Assembly (NCBI GenBank): GCA_903828455.1
Contig: CAIKMJ010000057.1
Location: forward strand, 1 to 42,818
DNA: 42,818 nucleotides
From: an uncultured Acidobacteriia bacterium
Lineage (GTDB): Bacteria; Acidobacteriota; Terriglobia; Bryobacterales; Bryobacteraceae
Reading direction: 5' to 3'
Part shown: positions 7,787-16,110 of the stretch, one piece after another
How positions within the stretch are numbered: the stretch's first letter is position 1
How the letters are laid out: the number at the start of each line of letters is the position of its first letter
Position numbers and translations under genes: made by a program
Notes under the pieces: model-generated
Database searches by the model: none
Seen by the model: only the letters and a program-made list of their open reading frames with translations
Told to the model about the DNA's origin: nothing

Positions 7787-7971
7787 CCGGGAAACGATTT
7801 CACCTTGATGAATGAAGCACTTGGCCGCTCAGCAGCGCGGCGCCGGCACGGCGTCGCGACGGTCGCGGTCAGGGGACTTCGTCACGAATTCGTCGGTCTC
7901 CGACGGTGATTTCGCCGCAAACGGACAGAGTTGAACCAATTCGAGCCCCGGATCGACGTTCCGGCGGCTTC

Positions 7972-8628
7972 TCAGAAGACCCGCCGGGTCAGCTTTTCCA
8001 CCGTGAACGCCGCCGTGCGCGCCACCGCCATCACGGCCATCACACCCGCCTGCACCGGATCGGTCACCACCAGATCCGCCGCCTCCGGCACACTACCGGC
8101 CATGTTCAGGCTGATGACCAGCAGCCCGCCCGCACGCACTTCCCGCACCGCCGTTTCGATCTCCCCGCCCATCAGCGACCCGGCCAGCACCAGAGCCCGC
8201 GCGCGCGGCAGTCTGGGCACGGCGCGGACTGCATCGGCCAGCGCCTGCTCCCCGACCAGCGGAATCGTATCTACCGAAATGTGTTCGCCGCGGATGTTAT
8301 GCCGGTCCGCCTCCACAATCGCGCCGATCGCCACCTGCGCCACCTGCGCCCCGCCGCCCATGATGATGATCCGCTTGCCGTAGATCTGCTCCATGCTCTT
8401 GAGGTTGTCGGCGTGGCGGACAATCGGAAGCCCTCGCAGGTCGTTGAGCATCTGCTCCCATTGCGCGGTCCGCACCTCGAAGTACACGCGGCAACCCTGC
8501 GCGCTGTTCTCCAGAATCGAACAGGTCCCGATGTCGCCGCCGTGTTCGGCAATCACGCCGGTCAACTGGTGGAGAATGCCGGGCCCGGGGTCGGCGTCAA
8601 TCAGGAGACCGTGATTATTCACATCCAT
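7972..8628 (-). CDS. ACT-domain protein with Rossmann-like C-terminal domain (DUF5612-like)
   Basis: This encodes a 218-residue protein from ATG 8628; an in-frame GTG at 8655 would give 227. Residues 1-75 look like an ACT domain (NHGLLIDADPGPGILHQLTG, QGCRVYFEVR). A nucleotide-binding-like region follows, with RIIIMGGGAQVAQVAIGAI, a strand-helix series and GLLVISLNMAGSVPEAADLV. The layout fits DUF5612-type proteins of unknown function; that match is from memory. ACT domains usually bind amino acids. Nothing nearby points to a specific pathway. The gene is divergent from the isomerase-like gene with at most 20 bases between start codons. Confidence 0.72.
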   Translation of the reverse strand: MDVNNHGLLIDADPGPGILHQLTGVIAEHGGDIGTCSILENSAQGCRVYFEVRTAQWEQMLNDLRGLPIVRHADNLKSMEQIYGKRIIIMGGGAQVAQVAIGAIVEADRHNIRGEHISVDTIPLVGEQALADAVRAVPRLPRARALVLAGSLMGGEIETAVREVRAGGLLVISLNMAGSVPEAADLVVTDPVQAGVMAVMAVARTAAFTVEKLTRRVF

Positions 8629-8648
8629 ACAGGAGCTATGATCGCAGA

Positions 8649-9506
8649 GTGACACGCCGAGAGCTATTCGCCGCCACGGCCGCCGCCGGACTGGCCTCGC
8701 GGCTCGCCGCCGCCAAACCGCGCCTGACGAAGAGCCGCGTTGCCGCCATCACCGATGAGATCGGCCGCACCGAATCCGACGCCGTCGACTTCGCAAAGAA
8801 GCATTCCCTGCAGATGGTGGAACTGCGAGTCGTTCCCGAGACGAAAAAGGAATTCGCCCAGCTCACGGCGCCCGAGCTGAAAGCCTTTGCCACCGAACTC
8901 ACGGCCGCCAAAATCAAGGTTTCGCTGCTCAAGACCAGCCTCCTCAAATTCAACTGGCACGAAGACGAAAAGCGCTTCGCCCGCCGGATGGATGACCTCA
9001 ACGCCGCCATCGCCGCCGCGCAGATTCTCGGCACCGACCGCATCCGCATCTTCACCGGCGCGCGCGGCACCGCCGACCTCCGGACCATCGCCGCCACGAT
9101 CCAGGAAATGGTTCCCGCCGCCGAGCGAGCCCGCATGCGCCTGGTTATCGAGAACGAACCGAGCCAGAACGCGGGCACCTCGGCCGAACTGAAGTCGCTG
9201 CTCGAACTGCTGCCGTCCGCCGCGGTGGCCGCCAACTGGGACCCCTGGAACGCCATGTCGCTGGGCGAAAACGCCTGGCCCGAGGGATACAAGCTGCTGC
9301 CCAAAGATCGCCTGCTCAACATCCAGGTCAAGGCCGAATCCTTCGGCTCGCCGGATCGCATCCGCTGGAAGTCCATCCTCCAGACTCTGGATCACGACGG
9401 TTACACGGGGACGCTGAGCCTTGCAACCGAAGCCGCCGGCAGCACGTTTATTGAGAAGGCGGACGACGCCGTCGACGAATTACTTCATCTGGTGGGATTA
9501 CTATGA
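8649..9506 (+). CDS. Tat-exported sugar phosphate isomerase/epimerase-like protein
   Basis: This encodes a 285-residue protein with a twin-arginine signal (MTRRELFAATAAAGLASRLAAA). The rest is a xylose isomerase-like TIM barrel: ITDEIGRTESDAVDFAKKH, RIRIFTGARG, RLVIENEPSQNAG, AANWDPWNAM, LLNIQVKAE and GTLSLATEA. Some histidines that usually complete the metal site in the family are replaced here (IENE, DPWN), so catalysis is not assured. Start GTG 8649 is the only in-frame choice; AGGAG is 13 bases upstream, further than ideal. The stop overlaps the next gene (ATGA). Confidence 0.83.
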   Translation: MTRRELFAATAAAGLASRLAAAKPRLTKSRVAAITDEIGRTESDAVDFAKKHSLQMVELRVVPETKKEFAQLTAPELKAFATELTAAKIKVSLLKTSLLKFNWHEDEKRFARRMDDLNAAIAAAQILGTDRIRIFTGARGTADLRTIAATIQEMVPAAERARMRLVIENEPSQNAGTSAELKSLLELLPSAAVAANWDPWNAMSLGENAWPEGYKLLPKDRLLNIQVKAESFGSPDRIRWKSILQTLDHDGYTGTLSLATEAAGSTFIEKADDAVDELLHLVGLL

Positions 9507-9994
9507 GCAAACCGTTCCTCGCCGCATTCGGCGCCGCCGTCGTCGTCATCGGCGCCCTCATCTGGCTCGGCTTCAGTAACACCGCCGGCAACCATCTCGA
9601 ACCGACCGGCAGGATCGGCAAAGTCAGAACGGTGAAAGCCTCCGACGACCTGACGTACATGGTCATCGACTTCAACGTGAAGAACGATTCCGACCGCGAC
9701 ATGGTGGTCCGCAGCATCGACGTCACCACAGACAGCGGCGATGGCCTCACCGGCAGCCTCGTCTCCGCCTCCGATGCCGACGCCGCGTTCCGCGCATACC
9801 CACTGCTCGGCGAACGCTTCAACGACGCGCTGAAGGTGAACGACAAAGTTCCGGCTCACCAGACCGTGGACCGCATGGTCGGCGTTCGCTTCGATGCTCC
9901 GTTCGACAAAGTGGAAGCGAGGAAGTCGGTCACCCTGCGGATCGAAGACGTCACAGGCCCGGTGGTGCAAATGATAAAGATCGATCTGAAGTAG
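9503..9994 (+). CDS. membrane-anchored protein of unknown function
   Basis: This encodes a 163-residue protein. One N-terminal membrane helix (residues 5-25, FLAAFGAAVVVIGALIWLGF) anchors an extracytoplasmic domain with beta-rich character: YMVIDFNVKNDSDRDMVVRS, SLVSASDADAAF, VPAHQTVDRMVGVRFDAPF and VTLRIEDVTG. The pattern suggests a beta-sandwich that may present or recognise other proteins. I do not recognise a named family. It overlaps the isomerase-like gene by 4 bases and precedes the LssY-domain gene by 12, so the three probably form one operon. Confidence 0.72.
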   Translation: MSKPFLAAFGAAVVVIGALIWLGFSNTAGNHLEPTGRIGKVRTVKASDDLTYMVIDFNVKNDSDRDMVVRSIDVTTDSGDGLTGSLVSASDADAAFRAYPLLGERFNDALKVNDKVPAHQTVDRMVGVRFDAPFDKVEARKSVTLRIEDVTGPVVQMIKIDLK

Positions 9995-10006
9995 AAGGTT
10001 CCGGCG

Positions 10007-11254
10007 ATGAAGCGGCTGCTGACCATCCTGTGGCTTGCGAGCCCGCTGCTGGCGGTCCGGATACCGGCGGGAACGGAGCTGAGCGTCCGTCTCACGGATC
10101 GCGTCTCGACCGAAGCCGCGAATACCGGCGCTGCCGCCACGGGAGCAGCCGTCCACGCCGTGCTGATCGCGCCAGTCATGCTGGGCGGCGCCATCGCCAT
10201 CGCCCCCGGCGCAACACTCACCGGCAAAGTCAAACAGGCGCGCGCCGCCAGCAGCCCCGCCGCAGACAATCCCGACGCGCCGAAGACCGCAGCGCTGCTC
10301 GAACTGTCATTCACTTCGCTGCAGGACGGCGCGGCGAACGCAACCATCGTCACGCTGGTCGCCGGGCTCGACAACGCCCGCGAATCGGTGGACGAAAAGG
10401 GCGTCATCAACGGCATCGCGCCGGATTCCACGCTGAGCGCGGAGATCGATTCGGGAATTTCGAAGCTCGAAGCCAACCCGAAGCTCGCCGGCCTTGCCAC
10501 TCTCATTCAGGGAGCAAAGCAGGCGCTCAAGATCGAAGACGCCAATCCCAACATCGACTACGAACCCGGCGTCGAGCTTACCCTGCGCGTCACGCAGCCT
10601 TTCGTCTGGCGCGGCAACAGCGTTGGCCCCGTCGGCAAACTGCAGCCCATTCCGAACCAGGATGCGCTCCCGGCGCTGGTGAACCGCCAACCCTACCGCA
10701 CCTTCGCGCAGAAGCCGCCGAACCCGTCCGACATCACGAACATCCTTTTCATCGGCACGGACGAGGAGATCAAGGCCGCATTCATGAAGGCTGGCTGGTC
10801 GACGGCAGCGCGACTGAGCACGCAATCGAAACTGGAAACCGCGCGCGCCCTCATCGAAGCCCGCGGCTACAACGAAGGCCCCATGTCCATCCTGCTGCTC
10901 GACGGCAGGCCGCCGGACATGGCGTGGCAGAAGGGCAACAACACGTTCGCCAAACGCCACCACCTGCGGATCTTCCGCCGCCCCGACACGTTCAACGGCA
11001 AACCGGTCTGGGTCTGCTCCTCCACGCACGACACCGGCATCGATTATTCGAAGCGCGACCACACCTTCATCCACCGCGTCGACAGCCAGATCGACCGCGA
11101 ACGCGCCAAGGTGGTGGACGATCTGCTCTTCACCGGCCTCGTGCGCGGCCTCGCGGTCGTGGAGCGTCCCGATGTGCCGACGCAGATTACGAACGCCACG
11201 GGCGATTCACTCACCACGGACGGCCGCATGGCCGTCATCCTGCTCGGCCAGTAG
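10007..11254 (+). CDS. secreted protein with LssY C-terminal domain
   Basis: This encodes a 415-residue protein. AAGG lies 8 bases before ATG 10007. A signal peptide (residues 1-16) is followed by a TrbI/VirB10-like or organic-solvent-resistance-like beta region (IPAGTELSVRLTDRVSTEAA, residues 18-70) and a second similar stretch (YEPGVELTLRVTQPFVWRG). The C-terminal half carries the LssY_C signature: NILFIGTDEEIKAAFMKAGW, GPMSILLLDGRPPDMAWQKG, SSTHDTGIDYSKRDHTFIHR and DSQIDRERAKVVDDLLFTG. The biochemical role of LssY_C is unknown; it occurs in envelope proteins, often near PAP2 phosphatases. None is adjacent here. Confidence 0.82.
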   Translation: MKRLLTILWLASPLLAVRIPAGTELSVRLTDRVSTEAANTGAAATGAAVHAVLIAPVMLGGAIAIAPGATLTGKVKQARAASSPAADNPDAPKTAALLELSFTSLQDGAANATIVTLVAGLDNARESVDEKGVINGIAPDSTLSAEIDSGISKLEANPKLAGLATLIQGAKQALKIEDANPNIDYEPGVELTLRVTQPFVWRGNSVGPVGKLQPIPNQDALPALVNRQPYRTFAQKPPNPSDITNILFIGTDEEIKAAFMKAGWSTAARLSTQSKLETARALIEARGYNEGPMSILLLDGRPPDMAWQKGNNTFAKRHHLRIFRRPDTFNGKPVWVCSSTHDTGIDYSKRDHTFIHRVDSQIDRERAKVVDDLLFTGLVRGLAVVERPDVPTQITNATGDSLTTDGRMAVILLGQ

Positions 11255-11294
11255 CGCTTCACGCTAGAATGAGGCGACATCTCTGGAGCCTCTC

Positions 11295-12668
11295 ATGTCC
11301 GAAGCCATCGACCAATACGTAGCCGAAAATGAAGCGCGCTTCCTCGAAGAACTAAAGGAACTGCTGCGCATCCCGAGCATCTCCACGCTGCCGGAAAACA
11401 AGGAGGCCACGCACCGCGCCGCCGACTTCGTTGCCGATCAGCTGGCCGCCGCCGGCTTCCCCGTGGTCGAAACCATTGAGACCGAACGCCATCCGCTCGT
11501 CTACGCCGAGTGGCTCCACTCGCCCGGCAAGCCCACGGTGCTTTGCTACGGCCATTACGACGTGCAGCCGCCCGATCCGCTGGAGCTTTGGGTCACCCCG
11601 CCCTTCGAACCCACCGAACGCGACGGCAACCTCTATGCGCGCGGCTCGGCCGACGACAAGGGCCAGATGTACTCGCACATCAAAGCCTTCGAAGCCCTGC
11701 GCGCCGTCTACGGCAAGCCGCCGGTCAATATCAAAGTTCTGATCGAAGGCGAAGAAGAGGTCGGCGGCGAGTCGGTGGCCGCGTTCGTCGCAGCCAATCC
11801 GGAAAAGCTGAAGGCGGACGTCGCGCTCGTCTCCGACACCGAAATGTACGAAGCCGGCATGCCCACCCTCAACATCGGTCTGCGCGGCCTCGTCTACATG
11901 GAGATCGAAGCCCGCGGGCCGGCGCGCGACCTGCACTCCGGCCTCTATGGCGGCGCCGCGCCCAACGCCGTCTTCGGCCTGGTCGAACTGCTTTCGAAGG
12001 CGAAGAACGCCAACGGTCACATTCTGATTCCCGGGATCTATGACGACGTGGAGTCGCCCTCGGCTGACGAAAAGGCCAGCTGGACGCATCTGCCGTTCGA
12101 TGAAAAAGAGTATCTGGCGAAGGAAGTCGGCTCAACCGAACTGACCGGCGAGCCCGGCTATTCGGTCTTCGAGCGCACCTGGGCGAGGCCCACGTTTGAA
12201 GTCCACGGCATCGCCGGCGGCTTCACCGGCGCGGGCGCAAAGACCGTTATCCCCGCCACGGCCACGGCCAAAGTCAGCATCCGCCTCGTGCCGCGTCAGG
12301 ATCCGGACAAGATTGTGGCGGCCGTCCGCCAGTTCGTGAAGGACAACACGCCGAAGGGCATCCAGTGCGAAGTGCGCCTGCTCAGCGCCGGCCCCGGGCT
12401 CATGGTCAAGACCGACCATCACGCGATTCAGGTGGCTGCCAAAGCCTTCAGCGACATCTTCGGCAAGCCCACCGTATTTACGCGTTCCGGTGGCTCGATT
12501 CCGATCGTCGGCGATTTCGCCACGCACCTCGGCATCCCGACCATCCTGATGGGCTTCGGCCTGCCGGACGACGGCCTGCACTCGCCCAACGAGAAATACT
12601 GCATCCGGAATTATTTCGATGGCATCCGCACGCTGGGGCACTTCTTCGAAGAGTACGCGAAGGCGTGA
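11295..12668 (+). CDS. M20-family dipeptidase
   Basis: This encodes a 457-residue zinc metallopeptidase. The metal and catalytic residues are all visible: H87 and D89 in CYGHYDVQPPDPLELW, D120 in ARGSADDKGQ, the acidic pair in LIEGEEEVGGES (E153-E155), D in VSDTEM, and the late histidine in DDGLHSPNEKY. A lid/dimerisation domain lies in between, near residues 195-340. The size and HYDVQP/GSADDKG motifs fit the CNDP/PepV-like dipeptidase branch, which cleaves short peptides in the cytosol. GGAG is 8 bases before ATG 11295. A TAGAAT -10-like box at 11265-11270 may belong to its promoter. It converges on alr, 18 bases away, with no terminator seen. Confidence 0.92.
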   Translation: MSEAIDQYVAENEARFLEELKELLRIPSISTLPENKEATHRAADFVADQLAAAGFPVVETIETERHPLVYAEWLHSPGKPTVLCYGHYDVQPPDPLELWVTPPFEPTERDGNLYARGSADDKGQMYSHIKAFEALRAVYGKPPVNIKVLIEGEEEVGGESVAAFVAANPEKLKADVALVSDTEMYEAGMPTLNIGLRGLVYMEIEARGPARDLHSGLYGGAAPNAVFGLVELLSKAKNANGHILIPGIYDDVESPSADEKASWTHLPFDEKEYLAKEVGSTELTGEPGYSVFERTWARPTFEVHGIAGGFTGAGAKTVIPATATAKVSIRLVPRQDPDKIVAAVRQFVKDNTPKGIQCEVRLLSAGPGLMVKTDHHAIQVAAKAFSDIFGKPTVFTRSGGSIPIVGDFATHLGIPTILMGFGLPDDGLHSPNEKYCIRNYFDGIRTLGHFFEEYAKA

Positions 12669-12686
12669 GCTGCGAGGCGCCGGCGA

Positions 12687-13820
12687 CTAATCGACGTAAA
12701 ACCGCTTCACGCGCGCGCTGATGCCGCAGAGGATGTTGTAGGAGATCGTCCCCGCCGTGCGCGCGATCTGCTGCGCATCGAGCGAGACGTCGCCCTCGCG
12801 CCCGAGCAGCGTCACCTCGTCACCGGGTTGCAGTTGCGGCGTCGGCGTTATGTCGATCGTCGTCAGATCCATCGACACCGTGCCCAGAATCGGTGCCAGC
12901 GTGCCGCCCGCGATCACCTTGCCCTTGTTCGAGAGGCGGTGCGGTACGCCATCGGCATAGCCCGCCGCCAGGACCGCGATGCGCATCGGCGCGGGTGCCA
13001 CGAACGAGCCGCCATAGCCGACCTTCGCCCCCGCCGGAATGTCCTTCACCGTCACAATGCGCGTGCGCCAGCTCAGCGCCGGACTCACGTGTAAGGCAGG
13101 CGCGCGGAATGTACCACGCGCATTCGAAACGTAGCCGTAGATGGCGTGCCCGGGCCGCACCATGGAAAGCGTCGCTCCCGGCCTTGGAAAGGCAATTGCA
13201 TTCGTGCTGGAAAAATGCGAGATCGGGGGACGCACGCCCAGTTCATTCAGTTCGCGCGACATGGCTTCGAATAAACGGATCTGATCCTCCGTTTGCGGGG
13301 AGTTGAAATCCGCCGCCGAAGCAAAGTGTGACATCAGACCTTCCACCCGCACGTTGCGCAGTGCCAGCACCACCGCCGCGATCTCCGCCGCACTGGCCAG
13401 CGTGCCGAGCCGGTCCATGCCGGTATCGATCTTGAGGTGGACGTCGATTGGCGCGGCGTTTTCAGGAGTGCGCACCTCGTCCAGCCGCCGCAGATCGTCG
13501 AGCGAGTGCGCCACCGGCGTCAGGCGGAATTCGCGCAGCGCCTCGTATTCCCACGGCATCACGCCGGCCATCACCAGCACGCGGCAATCGATGCCGGCAC
13601 GCCGCAACGTGATGCCCTCCTCAACCGAGCTGACCGCCAGCCACCGCGCGCCCTCGCGGCACAGCGTGCGCGAAACCTCCACCGACCCGTGACCGTAAGC
13701 ATCGGCTTTCACCACACAGATGACGTCGGCAGCCGGACCTGCGGCCGTCTTCACGGCCCGGTAGTTGGCGGCGATCTGAGAGCGCGAAATTTCGGCGTAG
13801 CAGCGGGCTTTCTGGGACAC
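12687..13820 (-). CDS. alr: alanine racemase
   Basis: This encodes a 377-residue PLP enzyme converting L- to D-alanine for peptidoglycan. The N-terminal barrel carries PLP lysine K38 in VICVVKADAYGHG. K130 and R137 are in HLKIDTGMDRLG. The C-terminal beta domain supplies the second catalytic base Y269 in AKVGYGGSF, followed by GTVSMDLTTID. Start GTG 13820 gives the normal family N-terminus (CYAEISRSQIAANYRAVK); no strong ribosome site is visible. The gene lies 54 bases after the glycosyltransferase operon on the same strand and may be its last gene. It converges with the dipeptidase. Confidence 0.95.
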   Translation of the reverse strand: MSQKARCYAEISRSQIAANYRAVKTAAGPAADVICVVKADAYGHGSVEVSRTLCREGARWLAVSSVEEGITLRRAGIDCRVLVMAGVMPWEYEALREFRLTPVAHSLDDLRRLDEVRTPENAAPIDVHLKIDTGMDRLGTLASAAEIAAVVLALRNVRVEGLMSHFASAADFNSPQTEDQIRLFEAMSRELNELGVRPPISHFSSTNAIAFPRPGATLSMVRPGHAIYGYVSNARGTFRAPALHVSPALSWRTRIVTVKDIPAGAKVGYGGSFVAPAPMRIAVLAAGYADGVPHRLSNKGKVIAGGTLAPILGTVSMDLTTIDITPTPQLQPGDEVTLLGREGDVSLDAQQIARTAGTISYNILCGISARVKRFYVD

Positions 13821-13874
13821 AGGCTTTAGTCAGTCTTTGAACGCGTTGGGCGTTGGTCTATTTTCGCAGGACGG

Positions 13875-14960
13875 CTACTTTTTGATTAGGCCGGCCAGCA
13901 GATCCTCATACTTCGTGGTGACCGACTCCCAGTCGTACCGCTGCCGGACCCGTTCCCGCGCCCGCTCCCGGTAAACCTCGCGCTCGGCTTCGCTCATCGC
14001 CAGCACTTCGCGGATCCGCGCCACCAGCCCCTGCTCATCCGCATAGGGCAGGCCGGCGTCGCCGCAGACTTCGGAATTTTCCGTCGTCTCGTAATAGAGC
14101 ACCAGGTCGCCGCGCCCCATCGCTTCAATCAGCGCCGGATGCGTGCCGCCAACCTCGGTCGCATGGATGTACGCGAAGCACCACGAGCCCAGTTCCTTGT
14201 AACCGGTCCCGTAAATCGCGCCCGGCATCACCACGCGGGGATCCTTCGTATCGTGAACCCGCTGGATGTAGTCGTGCGCGTAAGGCGCGTCGCCAATCAG
14301 CGCCAGCTTCATATCGGTCTCTACCTGCTCAAACGCGGTGCGGACTTCCAGCGCGCGGTTTTCCGGCTCGAGGCGGCTCACGTAAAGGAAATAGCGATAC
14401 GGTTCGAGCCCCAGCGAATCCGGCACGGCGCGCGTTTCGGCACGCGAAACATCGGCACCGTAGGCGATGAACAGCGAATCCTTGCCGTACTGTTCTTTGT
14501 AGTAGCGGCGAATGGCTTCGGCGTCCGTCACAAAACACGTTGGCAGGATGGTGGAAAGATACTCCGACCCATGGAACCACGCCTTCGCCAGCCAGTTCCA
14601 CTTGCGGCGCTTGCGTTCCAGCCCGTCCACGTTCAGCGCCACCGGCATGCCGAACAGGCGCGGCAGGAAGGTGAACAGCGCGTTGCCGGCATTGCAGCAC
14701 AACACCACATCCACCGGATGCAATATCACCCACAGGATGGAAATAAACGTGTGAGCCAGGGTGTCGAAATACTTGTGGTGGATGGTGGGGAGATACTGCA
14801 GCCGGACGCCGTGAAATTCCGTGAAAGGATGCTTCTCGCGGCAGTAGACCGTTACTTCATGGCCTCGTTCGACCAGGCGGAGGGAAAGCTCTTCGGCAAA
14901 TGTCTCGAAGCCGCCATAGTTGGCCGGGATGCCGCGCGTTCCGAGGATCGCAATGCGCAC
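13875..14960 (-). CDS. glycosyltransferase family 4 with DUF1972 N-terminal domain
   Basis: This encodes a 361-residue cytosolic glycosyltransferase. The N-terminus MRIAILGTRGIPANYGGFETFAEEL is the DUF1972 hallmark, found in rhamnosyl- and other deoxysugar-transferases. The C-terminal half shows the GT-B nucleotide-sugar region: YRYFLYVSRLEPENRALEVR, MKLALIGDAP and EVGGTHPALIEAMGRGDLVL, with the conserved late glutamate. Start GTG 14960 is 6 bases after the stop of the preceding glycosyltransferase gene. It is the last of four tandem glycosyltransferase genes, consistent with surface polysaccharide assembly. The transferred sugar cannot be deduced. Confidence 0.9.
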   Translation of the reverse strand: MRIAILGTRGIPANYGGFETFAEELSLRLVERGHEVTVYCREKHPFTEFHGVRLQYLPTIHHKYFDTLAHTFISILWVILHPVDVVLCCNAGNALFTFLPRLFGMPVALNVDGLERKRRKWNWLAKAWFHGSEYLSTILPTCFVTDAEAIRRYYKEQYGKDSLFIAYGADVSRAETRAVPDSLGLEPYRYFLYVSRLEPENRALEVRTAFEQVETDMKLALIGDAPYAHDYIQRVHDTKDPRVVMPGAIYGTGYKELGSWCFAYIHATEVGGTHPALIEAMGRGDLVLYYETTENSEVCGDAGLPYADEQGLVARIREVLAMSEAEREVYRERARERVRQRYDWESVTTKYEDLLAGLIKK

Positions 14961-14966
14961 TGCGGA

Positions 14967-16016
14967 TCAGCGCCGGGTGGCCTTGCTTCGCGTTGCCGAG
15001 GCGGCAAATCTTTTCGGAGCAGGCTTGCTGACGGGCTGGAAATCGAACCAGCTCGCAATATATTCGTCGTCCACACGGACGCGGGACATGATCTCCCGGC
15101 GCTTTGCCATCACCGATTTCCAGTTGCGGAACAGGAACGGAAACGCCTGGAGCGAAGTGTGCTCCCAGACAAGGCAGCAGCCAACCACCACAATGTCGCG
15201 CACCGTGATGGAGAAAAAGTTTCGCCGGTAAAGGTCGCCGGTCATGTTCTTCATGCGCAGCAGGAAACGGTTCTTCACTGAGTGCATGTTGATTTCGGCC
15301 GGCAGCGCGCGGCGGTTTCCCGGCAGCGCCTTGCGCACGTGATAGCCCTTGGCGTACGGCGCATACAGGCACTTCCAGCCGTAGAGCTGTGCCCGCCAGG
15401 CCACATCGGCATCTTCCCGGTAAACAAAGAAGTCGCTGTCGAAAAATTCGCCCTGCACGGCGATGTCTTCGATCATCTCGCGCCGGTAAAGCGCGGCGGC
15501 GGCGGTGGCGCCAAATACATATTCGTAGTTGCGGAAGTGGCCGTTATCCACTTCGAGGCTGCCGCGGTCCAGGTGGCGAAGGTTGGGGGTGAAGTAAATA
15601 CCCGTGGAATCCACCAGCGGCTCTTCGGGGAAATCGAAGGTGGCCGTCATGGTCAGAAGCTTGCCGCAGACCGTACCGACCCGCGGATCCAGATTGCCGG
15701 CGTTGACCAGCGCTTCGAGGAATCCCTGCAGCAGCAGCACGTCCGGGTTCAGCGTCAGCACCCATTCGGAGTTGGAAAGGGAAATGGCCTGATTCTGCGC
15801 CGCCGCGAACCCGATGTTCTCTTCGTTATATACGATGCGGCAGCGATCTTCGAAAGGCTCCAGGATGTCAATGGTGCCGTCGCTGGAGTTGTTATCGATA
15901 ACGATAATCTCCTTGAACGGATAGTTCTGATCCAGAACGGATTCGAGGCACCTTTTGATAAAGCGGCCGCTGTTATACGTGATGATCGTTACCGAAACAA
16001 AGTCGCTACGAGACAT
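14967..16016 (-). CDS. glycosyltransferase family 2
   Basis: This encodes a 349-residue protein from ATG 16016; an in-frame GTG at 16037 is possible and neither has a clear ribosome site. A GT-A fold is visible: VTIITYNSGRFIKRCLESVL, EIIVIDNNSSDGT, EENIGFAAAQNQAI, the DxD-like LTLNPDVLLL, and FVYREDADVAWRAQLYGW for the acceptor side. This is the rhamnosyltransferase/WbbL-like subgroup. The last 20 residues are a basic tail rich in Lys, Arg, Ala and Ser. No membrane helix is obvious. A 94-base gap separates it from the upstream GT2, larger than the other gaps in the operon. Confidence 0.9.
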   Translation of the reverse strand: MSRSDFVSVTIITYNSGRFIKRCLESVLDQNYPFKEIIVIDNNSSDGTIDILEPFEDRCRIVYNEENIGFAAAQNQAISLSNSEWVLTLNPDVLLLQGFLEALVNAGNLDPRVGTVCGKLLTMTATFDFPEEPLVDSTGIYFTPNLRHLDRGSLEVDNGHFRNYEYVFGATAAAALYRREMIEDIAVQGEFFDSDFFVYREDADVAWRAQLYGWKCLYAPYAKGYHVRKALPGNRRALPAEINMHSVKNRFLLRMKNMTGDLYRRNFFSITVRDIVVVGCCLVWEHTSLQAFPFLFRNWKSVMAKRREIMSRVRVDDEYIASWFDFQPVSKPAPKRFAASATRSKATRR

Positions 16017-16110
16017 GTGCGCGCAGGGCTGCTCCACTCATCAGATTTGATACAGCTGTTTGGCCACCCATTCTGCCTGAATTACCCGTCTTGATCTGTA
16101 AAGCCCGAAC

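Noticed and set aside
11229-11243. Second sigma-54-like site before the M20 dipeptidase (TGGCCG-N5-CTGC)
   Set aside because: GG and GC spacing is right, but the -24 and -12 halves match poorly and it lies inside the preceding coding region.
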